From a virus, in IMG/VR virus record IMGVR_UViG_3300006108_000063, positions 1 through 23,732 of that record: a stretch of DNA of 23,732 bases; one strand, given 5' to 3'. Positions 1-6,912 of this stretch are shown one piece after another. How positions within the stretch are numbered: position 1 is the first letter of the stretch; the number at the start of each line of letters is the position of its first letter. Both the position numbers and the translations under genes were made by a program. The notes beneath the pieces were generated by a model. The model did not search any database. It was not told where the DNA came from and saw nothing but the letters and a program-made list of their open reading frames with translations.

Positions 1-1679
1 AACGGAATCGGTTCACCCGCGTACGGGTCGTTTTCTGGATCGTCAGGCCGCATGTCGGCATCTGGGTCGACATTCTCATACACCATTTTCCGGGCCTTGT
101 CATCGTAGGATGCGAGACGCCCGAGGAGCTTCATGACGACGGCGAGCGACATGATCGTATCGTCCGTGCACCCTGATTTTGCCTGATAGGTTCCACCTGC
201 CGCGACGAAGTTCTGCAGCTCGAAGAGAAGCTTGTCAGAATAGATCTTCATCCCGTTCTCTGAACCCTTTTCCAGTAGGCTCTTGATCTGCATGCAGGCA
301 AGAAGCTTGGACTTACCGGTCGTATAGCACCCGAGACGCGCAGAGTTCTCGTTGTAAAGGTCCACGCCGTCGATGTAGATGCCACCATCAGGGCTGTCAT
401 CATTCTGGATCATCGCGACCAGCGCTTCACCGATACCGTTTCGTTCAAACGACCAGATGATCTCAGCTCGACCACCATTTGGTCCGGGCTTGCGAAGGTA
501 TTTGAACAGCCACTTGAGCTTGGCGTAGATCAATGGGATGTTGACGGTGTTCAAGCGTAGCTCGGCTATCTGCTCGAGGCGTGGGAACTCAAAGACCTGG
601 ATGACAGTGAAGTCCTTACCGTTACCAGTTGCAGGGTCGAGACCGACCATGTAGGTAACGTTTCGACCACCAAGCTGATCCTCCGGCTTCCAGAATCTGA
701 AGCCCATGTTCTCGAAGACAGGCGGCTTCGACTTGATGTAGGACAGCTTGAGCGAATCGATGAGCATCGCTTCAGACGAGATGAACTCGCAGTTGTGAGA
801 CACGATACCATCAGAGTAGTACTCGTGTCCGTCTGCTACCTCGACAGGATCATACACTGTCTCAGCTGCTGCTTCTCGATCTAAGTACTTGACAGCTGAG
901 AACCCATCTTCCGTCTTTACGACATCGTCGTAGGTCAGGGCTGACACGGCAATGAATCCGTTTGCAGTCTCAACACGATGGTCGGGTGTGCAGCGTAGGA
1001 CTGTCCCATTTGACAGAGTAAGCTTGAACATCCCGCGCGCTTGGTGCGCGCGCACCCCCGCAAAGTCTTTGAACCCACTTGGGGTTAGGATCTCGTACTC
1101 GTTGTTCTTCTTGAACTCAACCTCTTTCCAACTGTCACCCTTCAAGATCTTTCGGATTCCAGTAATCGTGAGCTGCGGGTAGTGATTCTCCTGAAGCCAC
1201 CAAGCGAGGCTGCTCAAGTAGTCAGAATCCTTTCTTCGCGGTTGAACATTAACTTGATCAACAAGCAAGCTGCGCATGAAGATGACATCAGCAGGCGTGA
1301 CCTTTGATGAGTAACGGCTACCTGCCCTGGATATCTTCAACTTGTAGCCACCCTTGCCTTTGTTCCAGGCTTCCTTCTTTGACGCTCTCCGTGCTGAGCT
1401 AATGCTCATGCGGGTCTTGGCTGGGTGCTTGTTTCCACGCTGTAGCGCAGACAGCTCCTCTGGAGTCTTGTCCATCCGGCGCGCAATCAGCATCGCGCCG
1501 CCCCAATCACCTTGTTCTACATGTATGTCAAAGTGTTCCTGGATGGTGACACACTGCAGGTTCTCGAGTCTGTTGTCGGAGTGATCCTTGTTGATGTGAT
1601 GGATCTCGTAAGCTCGCCCATCAGCGTCACGCGGAATAGGACCATGTGCGTCGATCCATACTTGGCGGTAGTGCTTCAT
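1..1679 (-). CDS. terL: HNH endonuclease - C-intein - terminase nuclease domain (second half of split large terminase; runs off window)
   Basis: The frame opens at ATG 1679, overlapping the stop of the first terminase half by 4 bases (ATGA), and stays open to the left window edge. I translated it by hand and found no stop. Residues 1-183 are an HNH homing endonuclease: EIHHINKD at 25-32, NRLENL near 36-41 and EHFDIH at 48-53, followed by a helix-turn-helix-like segment ending GDSWKEV. Residues about 184-296 are an intein C-part with block B (CTPDH) and a C-terminal block ending DGIVSHN. Cys297 is the +1 extein residue, after which the terminase resumes as CEFISSEA. The extein carries RNase H-like nuclease acidic residues: Asp in GLDPATG, Glu in SFERNG and Asp-Asp in CTDDTIM. 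The protein should trans-splice to the N-half to rebuild TerL, which cuts and pumps DNA into the prohead. A -1 frameshift producing one long protein is the alternative. Confidence 0.85.
   Translation of the reverse strand, partial: MKHYRQVWIDAHGPIPRDADGRAYEIHHINKDHSDNRLENLQCVTIQEHFDIHVEQGDWGGAMLIARRMDKTPEELSALQRGNKHPAKTRMSISSARRASKKEAWNKGKGGYKLKISRAGSRYSSKVTPADVIFMRSLLVDQVNVQPRRKDSDYLSSLAWWLQENHYPQLTITGIRKILKGDSWKEVEFKKNNEYEILTPSGFKDFAGVRAHQARGMFKLTLSNGTVLRCTPDHRVETANGFIAVSALTYDDVVKTEDGFSAVKYLDREAAAETVYDPVEVADGHEYYSDGIVSHNCEFISSEAMLIDSLKLSYIKSKPPVFENMGFRFWKPEDQLGGRNVTYMVGLDPATGNGKDFTVIQVFEFPRLEQIAELRLNTVNIPLIYAKLKWLFKYLRKPGPNGGRAEIIWSFERNGIGEALVAMIQNDDSPDGGIYIDGVDLYNENSARLGCYTTGKSKLLACMQIKSLLEKGSENGMKIYSDKLLFELQNFVAAGGTYQAKSGCTDDTIMSLAVVMKLLGRLASYDDKARKMVYENVDPDADMRPDDPENDPYAGEPIP
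792..1130 (-). other. C-intein fragment, about 113 residues
   Basis: This segment follows the endonuclease tail GDSWKEV without a stop. It begins around EFKKNNEYEILTPSGF, contains the block B TxxH motif in CTPDHRV, and ends VADGHEYYSDGIVSHN before Cys. The exact boundary with the endonuclease is inferred from where HNH-type similarity ends and intein-type beta sequence begins. Confidence 0.8.
1034..1052 (-). other. GC-only hairpin inside C-intein coding sequence
   Basis: A perfect 7-bp stem of alternating C and G (1034-1040 with 1046-1052) closes a 5-base loop. On the coding strand it is followed by GGGATG, an in-frame Met codon. It has no T-run, so it is not a terminator. It may be only a consequence of the codons used. 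Confidence 0.35.
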
Positions 1680-2545
1680 GATAGTCTCTCCATCAGTTCG
1701 GACATGCTGATCTTCTCAACCTGCCCAGTCTTCTTGTTTCGAACTGTCACGATTGATTCCCCGGCAAGGCAAAGCACTTCCTGACGGAATCCGATAGGAC
1801 CAAGCTCACCCTGCATCTGCGCGAGGTAGTCCTCGGCACGATCTGGGTGGCGATGCCATGGGTAGAAGACCGGCTTGAACGAGTTCTCTTCGGAGTTAGC
1901 ACCGCGCCATAGGGTTGCGAACAGCTCTGTATCGCCGTTTGGAGTCGAGCTGATGATAGCGTCACCACCAGTGGACAGCGTAGGAGCAAGGGATCGCCAC
2001 ATTTCGGTCTGAATGCGAGGCGAGATAAACGCCAACTCATCAAGGTACAGCTTAGAGATAGCAAGACCACGACCGGTTTTTTCAGTCGTTGCTTCTGACT
2101 TGATTCGAGAGCCGTTGTCAAACTCGATGTTGTGCTTGTTGTAGTAGCGGCATCCGGCCTTCAGCCAATGTGGAAGTTCTTCGTAGGCGAAGCGGATACG
2201 GTCCATGATTTCCATTGCGTGGCCGTTGTTCTTCGATGCGATGACGATGGTCTTGTCGGGCGTGAACATGGCGTACCACAGAAGGTACATGGAGATGGTT
2301 TGTGTCTTACCCATCTGACGCGAGATGAGCGCGATGACACGTGAGTTATCCTCACAGTGGCGGATCAACTCTTCTTGGTAGTCGTAGAGGTTGAAAAGAA
2401 TCTTACCCTTGGTAGGGTGCTGAAGCCAGACGTAGTTCCGGATGAAGTGCACCGGATCCTTCTTGCACTTCACGAGCTCTTGAATGAGCTCCGGGGTGTA
2501 CTCGCTTTCCGCGTACGCCCTTTTGATTAGGTCGTTAGCCAACAA
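1676..2545 (-). CDS. terL: Large terminase ATPase domain with N-terminal intein fragment (first half of split terminase)
   Basis: This 289-residue protein carries the packaging ATPase of a T4 gp17-type terminase. Visible motifs are Walker A SRQMGKT (75-81), Walker B LYLDE (166-170) and the coupling motif SSTPNG (199-204), followed by GFRQEVL. Cys259 then begins an intein block A (CLAGESIVTV) that runs 31 residues to a TGA stop at 1678-1676. The rest of the terminase is in the next frame, joined by an ATGA overlap. No ATG is available near the N-terminus. TTG at 2545 or 2542 is used, with AGGAG four to seven bases upstream. A late-promoter-like box lies about 60 bases upstream. The ATPase motifs look intact, so I read this as a split-intein gene rather than a dead one. 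A simple frameshift mutation is less likely because both intein halves keep their splicing residues. Confidence 0.9.
   Translation of the reverse strand: MLANDLIKRAYAESEYTPELIQELVKCKKDPVHFIRNYVWLQHPTKGKILFNLYDYQEELIRHCEDNSRVIALISRQMGKTQTISMYLLWYAMFTPDKTIVIASKNNGHAMEIMDRIRFAYEELPHWLKAGCRYYNKHNIEFDNGSRIKSEATTEKTGRGLAISKLYLDELAFISPRIQTEMWRSLAPTLSTGGDAIISSTPNGDTELFATLWRGANSEENSFKPVFYPWHRHPDRAEDYLAQMQGELGPIGFRQEVLCLAGESIVTVRNKKTGQVEKISMSELMERLS
1679..1771 (-). other. N-intein fragment (block A), 31 residues
   Basis: The segment starts with Cys (TGC at 1771-1769) and reads CLAGESIVTV, a typical block A, then an acidic amphipathic tail ending MERLS immediately before TGA. Naturally split inteins usually have N-parts of about 100 residues. 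Very short N-parts are the mark of the atypical class found in phage terminases. Confidence 0.85.
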
Positions 2546-2603
2546 TAGTCTCCTATCTTATAGCGGGGGCACGTGCTTACGTTTTCTTAAACCCGCAGAC
2601 AGG

Positions 2604-2723
2604 TTATTTATTGCTCCCGAAGATGAGCGTTTTGAGCGCGCCTATAGTTTGCTCATCTTGAAGCACTTCGAAGTGGTTGGTGTCTACTTCGACTACGTTA
2701 ATGGATTGCGCTGGTTTTCTATT
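2604..2723 (-). pseudogene. Possible gene remnant in the terL leader (open frame without start codon)
   Basis: The 195-base gap between the ADP-ribosyltransferase-like gene and terL (2546-2740) contains a 39-codon open frame with protein-like composition (for example VVEVDTNHFEVLQDE and ALKTLIFG), ending in TAA at 2606-2604. It has no ATG, GTG or TTG at its beginning, so it could be the C-terminal stump of a lost gene. The stop codon overlaps the late-promoter-like box. A 9-bp inverted repeat (2620-2628 with 2651-2659) and a 12-base palindrome (2664-2675) fall inside it. The open frame may be chance. Confidence 0.25.
2605..2612 (-). promoter_or_regulatory. Late-promoter-like box AATAAATA upstream of terL
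   Basis: The minus strand reads AATAAATA about 60 bases before the terL start. It differs by one base from the T4 late consensus TATAAATA, which serves as the -10 element for the gp55 sigma factor. Six such boxes occur in the window, each just upstream of a gene. Confidence 0.55.
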
Positions 2724-2740
2724 TTACCAATCATTTACCG

Positions 2741-3619
2741 CTATACGGCTTTCATGATCTTGGCATAAGTGACGTTTATGTCAAGCACCAGCATTTGACC
2801 CTGAATCCAAACTTCAGTGTCGCGTCTTACGACATCCTTAGGAATATCGCGGCCATAGTGCCACTCATGCCCAGTTTTCTTTGGCGAGTAGGCATTGTTT
2901 AGAAGCTCGATAAAGTGATTACTGCAGTCATTTGCAATTTTATCCAGGGTTTCTTTGTCAGATTCTTGCTTAGGGTCTAGATAATGATTGAAAAGAAATC
3001 CCGAGCAGTTCGCAAGTGCTTTGTAAAGTGTCTTATTGGCGCGCACATCTCCGGTCTTAAGGAGATGTGCAAAAGCTTTGATATCTTGCCACGTTTCCTC
3101 AAGTCCAAGATGTCTGTAGAAGCTGTTAACTTCATTCATAGCTGTTTCGAACTTGAACATGTTAGGCAGAAAGCTGATGGGTGTATTCCAAATATCGTTG
3201 GTGTTGGCGATCCCGACCTTTGCGCTGTCGAAGGGAATGATCTGTACTGGCTTCGACCCGTAATTTCCGGCTTCTAGCGGGTCAGTCGTGCAGATTATAG
3301 ACTTGGATCTCTTAGGAAAGTCGTGACGAGAAGGAATATTATCCATGATGACCGTATAGTGGTTTGTGGTCATGTTCTGACTTTTTCTAGTCGTCAGCTC
3401 AGAGTTTAGAGTCGCGTAGTGGTCATGAGCTAACGCTCTTTCCATGCTGTCATCACCGCGATAGAAAGGTGTGTTATGCTTGAGCATCCAAATGCTGCCA
3501 GCGCAGTGGGTTTCAAGTATATCGGCGATTTGCTTGGCGCTCTTGATGTCAAGAGTTGGAGCTGCACTGTCTTCAGCCGCGGCTTCATTTAGATCTATAA
3601 GCTCACGAATCAACTTCAC
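2741..3619 (-). CDS. Putative capsid-internal ADP-ribosyltransferase-like protein (paralogue 1)
   Basis: The protein has 292 residues from GTG at 3619, with AGAGGA upstream. It aligns end to end with the next upstream gene product, so the two are tandem paralogues. Shared blocks are PFYRGD (Arg54), a TRKSQN segment, FPKRSKS followed by ICTT, a TGHE segment, and a late E-x-W-I motif near the C-terminus. An Arg in FYRG, a Ser/Thr block and a C-terminal Glu are what the R-S-E class of ADP-ribosyltransferases shows, so I infer that fold. The match is by motif only. The leader MKLIRELIDLNE before AAAED resembles T4 capsid-targeting peptides cut after Glu. T4 packages and injects such an enzyme (Alt, which modifies RNA polymerase). 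The target here is unknown. Confidence 0.65.
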   Translation of the reverse strand: MKLIRELIDLNEAAAEDSAAPTLDIKSAKQIADILETHCAGSIWMLKHNTPFYRGDDSMERALAHDHYATLNSELTTRKSQNMTTNHYTVIMDNIPSRHDFPKRSKSIICTTDPLEAGNYGSKPVQIIPFDSAKVGIANTNDIWNTPISFLPNMFKFETAMNEVNSFYRHLGLEETWQDIKAFAHLLKTGDVRANKTLYKALANCSGFLFNHYLDPKQESDKETLDKIANDCSNHFIELLNNAYSPKKTGHEWHYGRDIPKDVVRRDTEVWIQGQMLVLDINVTYAKIMKAV

Positions 3620-3623
3620 TGCG

Positions 3624-4475
3624 TTAGTCCTCTTCTGGGAACATTCCTGCTTTAATTCTGCTAAGTGTGTGGGCGGTGATTACCACAATGTCACCTTCAA
3701 TCCAGGCCTCTGACTTTTCTTTATAAAAGTCGTGTGGCAGAGTTGCCCCAGTGAAGGCTTCGTGTCCGGTTGATTCTGGAGAGTACGCGTTGTTGATCGC
3801 CTGCAGGAAGTGATCCTTCAGATAGTCAACGACCTCTTGGACCTTTTCGGGTGTAGAAAGGCCGTATGATGTAAAACGCGTGACTGCAAATCTAAGACTC
3901 TTTATGGCTTCTTCATCGCCACTCTTGAGCTTTTCTGCAAACCGCACAATATCTTCCCAGCTATCATCGATATCACTTCTCGCAAAGAACTGATTCATGC
4001 TATCGATGTTGATTTTTCTAGTGAGGAAGCTGGGAATAAAGGATATTAGGGTGTCCCACATGTCATCTCGGTGCACAAGTCCGATCTTTGCATCATCAAA
4101 TGGAATCAAGCACGTAACTACTCCACTATAGAGGGAGGCAGTTTCGCGGCTGGTTGTGCAAATCAATGACTTTGATCTTTTGGGAAATCCTCTGGTTGAA
4201 GGGGTGTTGTCAAATATGACTGTATAATAGTTGGCGGTGTTCTGACTCTTCCGAGTTGTCTTACGTGTATCTACAATTCCGGTGTCAGCTCCACCTAGCA
4301 GACCTCTGTCACCGCGGTAGAAAGGCCTGACCTCCTTAACCATCCACATCGTGTGTTTACAGTGCTTCTTGAGAATGTCAATCGCCTGCTCTATTTGCAG
4401 CTCTTCTGCTCTGGCGGGCTTGCTACCGTAGGCAGTAGCTTCTGAGATGTTAAGTAGGTCTCTTATGAGTTGCAT
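3624..4475 (-). CDS. Putative capsid-internal ADP-ribosyltransferase-like protein (paralogue 2)
   Basis: The protein has 283 residues with ATG at 4475 and AAGGG upstream. Its layout matches its downstream neighbour: leader MQLIRDLLNISE then ATAYG, Arg54 in PFYRGD, TTRKSQN at 74-80, RGFPKRSKS then LICTTS at 95-109, a TGHE segment, and SEAWIEG near residue 260. The motifs fit an ADP-ribosyltransferase fold (Arg, STS-like block, Glu), but no structure or search supports this yet. The stop lies only 4 bases before the next gene, so the pair is co-translated. The leader suggests cleavage after Glu12 and packaging in the head. Base composition is visibly more A+T-rich than the structural genes, which fits accessory cargo. 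Confidence 0.65.
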   Translation of the reverse strand: MQLIRDLLNISEATAYGSKPARAEELQIEQAIDILKKHCKHTMWMVKEVRPFYRGDRGLLGGADTGIVDTRKTTRKSQNTANYYTVIFDNTPSTRGFPKRSKSLICTTSRETASLYSGVVTCLIPFDDAKIGLVHRDDMWDTLISFIPSFLTRKINIDSMNQFFARSDIDDSWEDIVRFAEKLKSGDEEAIKSLRFAVTRFTSYGLSTPEKVQEVVDYLKDHFLQAINNAYSPESTGHEAFTGATLPHDFYKEKSEAWIEGDIVVITAHTLSRIKAGMFPEED

Positions 4476-4478
4476 AGT

Positions 4479-5219
4479 TTAACCCTTATACCAACCATCG
4501 ATCTTCTTCTGAAGAACTTGGTCTGAAATGATCGAAGGAACAAGATACTTATCACCATTCTCTTTCAGCTCTTCAATGACCCTCTTGCCGATTGGGTTCT
4601 TGACAGGTGAAGAGAAGAATGACTGTGAGGACACAAAGAGCTTTTGCATCAGCTGATTGTCAAGCTGATCATTGTTCACAATCTTCTTTGAGAATCCAAC
4701 CTTCGACATTAGGTACTGTGCATTCTCTTCGCTATGAGTGAAGACGCTTTCGATGAATTCTTTGTCAACATGGCGCTTGATTTTCTCAGCGCGTTCTTCT
4801 GCACGTCGAATAGCAACATCCAAGTCAGCGTGAACGTAGATGACACCTACGTCGTAGCCTAGTGACTCAAGGATGCCCATGCGGTGTTGAATGTTCGAGA
4901 GATCGTTGGACGTGCCGTCTACAAAGAGTGGCAGCATTCCATCAACGTAGTAATACAGAGACTTGATGGTTATTCTGACCGACGAGTCTCTAAAGTCAGA
5001 GAACCAGTTGCTTGAAGTAGCAGCCTTGTCATACTTTGCAGACAAGAACTCAACGGCTCTATCGGTGTTGACAATCTTTGGGGATATGGTTCCAGACAGT
5101 TGCTTAACAGTATAGCTCTTCCCAGCACCTGGCAGTCCGATAACGAATATTGTCTTGAAGAGACCCTTATCGTTTATCGACTCATTTACGAATGCTTTGA
5201 AGGTAATCCTATTTGTCAT
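4479..5219 (-). CDS. Zeta-toxin-like P-loop kinase with capsid-targeting leader
   Basis: From ATG 5219 the protein has 246 residues. A Walker A motif GLPGAGKS (28-35) follows a beta strand IFVI, and VNTDRA near 52-57 resembles the substrate-binding Asp region of zeta-toxin and polynucleotide kinases. FVDGTSNDL and the basic stretch RRAEERAEK follow the usual order of that family (strand, lid). Predicted activity is ATP-dependent phosphorylation of a small substrate or nucleic acid; the substrate cannot be read. An ATG at 5246 adds nine residues. I prefer 5219 because it places the leader ITFKAFVNE/S at the N-terminus like its neighbours, though neither start has a strong Shine-Dalgarno. It overlaps the upstream gene by 11 bases. 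If the leader is real, this kinase is packaged and injected. Confidence 0.75.
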   Translation of the reverse strand: MTNRITFKAFVNESINDKGLFKTIFVIGLPGAGKSYTVKQLSGTISPKIVNTDRAVEFLSAKYDKAATSSNWFSDFRDSSVRITIKSLYYYVDGMLPLFVDGTSNDLSNIQHRMGILESLGYDVGVIYVHADLDVAIRRAEERAEKIKRHVDKEFIESVFTHSEENAQYLMSKVGFSKKIVNNDQLDNQLMQKLFVSSQSFFSSPVKNPIGKRVIEELKENGDKYLVPSIISDQVLQKKIDGWYKG

Positions 5220-5439
5220 TTTTGTCACAAGTGTTATTGAAGTCATGGAAGCTGATGGACTCTTTAACGCCCATCATCTTCTTCGTGATTCCAGTAACAA
5301 GTGCCCAGAAGGATGGGTCGTCTTCTGACTTACCATATTCTTTCTTGACAATCTTCTTTGCGTGCTGCCAGTCATGTTCAGCATCGGCCATTGTCTTGCC
5401 GGACTTCTTGACTAGCGATTTGAGAACTGCTGCGGGCAT
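5209..5439 (-). CDS. Small conserved-looking phage protein, function unknown
   Basis: The 76-residue basic protein starts at ATG 5439, two bases after the preceding stop. The N-terminal half is helical and Lys-rich (LKSLVKKSGK, then AKKIVKKEYG), and the middle reads DPSFWALVTGITKKMMG. The C-terminus reads ESISFHDF, which looks like the FKxF leaders found at the N-termini of neighbouring proteins, here at the other end. I do not recognise a catalytic motif. Its place in the cargo block suggests a head-internal or DNA-associated role, but that is inference. Confidence 0.7.
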   Translation of the reverse strand: MPAAVLKSLVKKSGKTMADAEHDWQHAKKIVKKEYGKSEDDPSFWALVTGITKKMMGVKESISFHDFNNTCDKNDK

Positions 5440-5441
5440 GT

Positions 5442-6611
5442 TTAGCTTCTTGCGAGTTGCTGCCAGATGATCAATGGCATTGCGAGACGGGTAAGACCCT
5501 TACCGTCGATGATGTGAACTTGGTCGTTGTCGGCCAATTCAACGCGATATTGGTCAGCCTTTGCGATGACGCGAGGTTCTGCTGCCTTAGGTGCAGCAGG
5601 AGCTTCAGGCTTCTTTTCAGGAGCTGCATTGGCTGCTGGTTCGTCGTCTGCAGAGGCTGGCGCTGTGTCAGGAGTCGCATCACCGGCAGAAGCAGGTGCG
5701 TCTTCATCTTCCTTCAGCTTCTTGTTCTTTGAATGCTCAGCTGCCATCTTCTTGGCTTCAGGACTGTCAATCCACTTCAGCATTTCCTTGGCGGAATACG
5801 AAGTGTGATAGTAGTTGCGATCGTGGCCAGCGTAGTGGTCGTCAGACAGTACAGCTTCAAGTTCCATGCCGTTGGCATCGATCCAATACTTCTTCTTTGG
5901 ATTCATGTAGAACCCGATGCCCGATTCTTTCCAGCCTGGAGCATTGTCAAGAACGCGAGTGTTGCCTGACGCCACGATGTCAAGCACAGTCAGAGCGTGA
6001 TCAATGCCATACTTCTTAGCAAGCTCTTTGGCAATCGTGTGCTCAAAATCCCAGTCTTCTTTTTCAGAAGCAGTGGCATGATCAAAGCGATGCATGAACT
6101 CGGCGTAAATCTTTTCCCAATCCTTGTGGTAGTGGGAAGGATCGAAGTCTTCCTTGACTGACTTTTGACCAGCAACCCACTCAGCAGCTTCCTTCTTTGA
6201 ATCGAAGCCGTGCTTTGTCTTGTCGGTCTCTTCGCAGTGGGCGCCCCATGAGTCGTCGTCATCTTCAAACCAAACAGCGCCTAGACGAGTCTTACCGTCC
6301 ATGACATAGAAAGCCTTGGTGTCTGGCTTCAACTTGATGTCTTCGACGACGTTGTTCTCTTCGGCGCTGCGATCCATGTCTTCATCATCAAAGTGAAGCA
6401 TGATCAGATCCTTCAGAGCTTCATCACTCATCGAAGAAGTGCAATCGTGCTTGTCCTTTGCGCGGACTGCTGCCATGATCTTAGCAACTGTTTCTTCATA
6501 GGACATCTTGCCGATCTTTACAGACTTGATGGCGTCGTTAACCAAGTCCATAAGCATTTCCTTATGGTCTTTCTTGGCCTTAACGCTTGAGAGTTCTTTT
6601 AGCAGGCTCAT
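5442..6611 (-). CDS. Modular internal/structural protein, function unknown
   Basis: The 389-residue acidic protein starts at ATG 6611, one base after the previous stop. Residues 1-90 are helical, with leader-like MSLLKELSS at the start. A beta module around FYVMDGKTRLG, ending KKEAAEWVAG, follows, then a helical segment. A second module (GIGFYMNPKKKYWIDANG, ending SAKEMLKWID) resembles the FYVAFYDSD to DIMRWIHKD module of the 1162-residue protein next door. A low-complexity Ala/Pro/Glu linker of about 45 residues leads to a short C-terminal domain (YRVELADNDQVHI, then MPLIIWQQL). No enzymatic motif is visible. The shared module and co-directional one-base spacing suggest that it works with the 1162-residue protein, probably inside the head. 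Confidence 0.75.
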   Translation of the reverse strand: MSLLKELSSVKAKKDHKEMLMDLVNDAIKSVKIGKMSYEETVAKIMAAVRAKDKHDCTSSMSDEALKDLIMLHFDDEDMDRSAEENNVVEDIKLKPDTKAFYVMDGKTRLGAVWFEDDDDSWGAHCEETDKTKHGFDSKKEAAEWVAGQKSVKEDFDPSHYHKDWEKIYAEFMHRFDHATASEKEDWDFEHTIAKELAKKYGIDHALTVLDIVASGNTRVLDNAPGWKESGIGFYMNPKKKYWIDANGMELEAVLSDDHYAGHDRNYYHTSYSAKEMLKWIDSPEAKKMAAEHSKNKKLKEDEDAPASAGDATPDTAPASADDEPAANAAPEKKPEAPAAPKAAEPRVIAKADQYRVELADNDQVHIIDGKGLTRLAMPLIIWQQLARS

Positions 6612-6612
6612 G

Positions 6613-6903
6613 TTAGTCCTCGGTGTTATAGTTTACGAAGTACATCGTTGGGGCGTCAAGGTCCTTAGGAGGAACGACTTGAACAAAGGTCTCGCCCTTC
6701 TTCTTAAGAGCGGTTGCTACCCAAGGACCATCCTTCGTGTCAATGAACTTGTGACCAACTTCCTTGGCACCATCGATCTTTGAGAACTCAATGTGGTCGA
6801 GTTCTTCAACGGTGTCTACGTCAAGAAGCTGCTTGGCGACGGTCTGTGCCTTCTTACGCACAGTGTCTGCGCCGAGGAAGGACTTGAAGGATACTGCAGG
6901 CAT
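6613..6903 (-). CDS. Small protein of the internal-protein block, function unknown
   Basis: The 96-residue protein starts at ATG 6903, nine bases after the stop of the 1162-residue gene, with AAGAGA upstream. It begins MPAVSFKSFLGAD, similar in character to the FKxFL leaders of the block but without the Glu-Ala/Ser cleavage context. An amphipathic helix with several Lys (VRKKAQTVAKQL) follows, then a mixed alpha/beta C-terminal part ending TMYFVNYNTED. I see no known motif. It could be a scaffold or core component. Confidence 0.7.
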   Translation of the reverse strand: MPAVSFKSFLGADTVRKKAQTVAKQLLDVDTVEELDHIEFSKIDGAKEVGHKFIDTKDGPWVATALKKKGETFVQVVPPKDLDAPTMYFVNYNTED

Positions 6904-6912
6904 GTTGTTCTC

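Larger units (their letters stand above)
792..1771 (-). mobile_element. Intein with embedded HNH homing endonuclease inside terL
   Basis: The element runs from the Cys codon at 1771-1769 to the Asn codon at 794-792. Its parts in reading order are: 31 residues of N-intein (1771-1679), a stop/start overlap, an HNH endonuclease with DNA-binding tail (1679 to about 1131), and about 113 residues of C-intein (about 1130-792). Splicing residues are present: Cys1 at the N-terminus, TxxH as CTPDH, the penultimate His-Asn and Cys as +1 residue. Removing it joins QEVL to CEFIS, a natural terminase sequence. The endonuclease sits between blocks A and B, whereas canonical inteins carry it between B and F. 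The short N-part and position in TerL match the atypically split terminase inteins known from viral metagenomes (AceL-TerL type). Confidence 0.85.

Noticed and set aside
1670-1690. A sequencing frameshift as explanation for the broken terminase
   Set aside because: The break coincides with the intein, produces a clean ATGA overlap, and all splicing residues remain. It is not fully excluded without resequencing.
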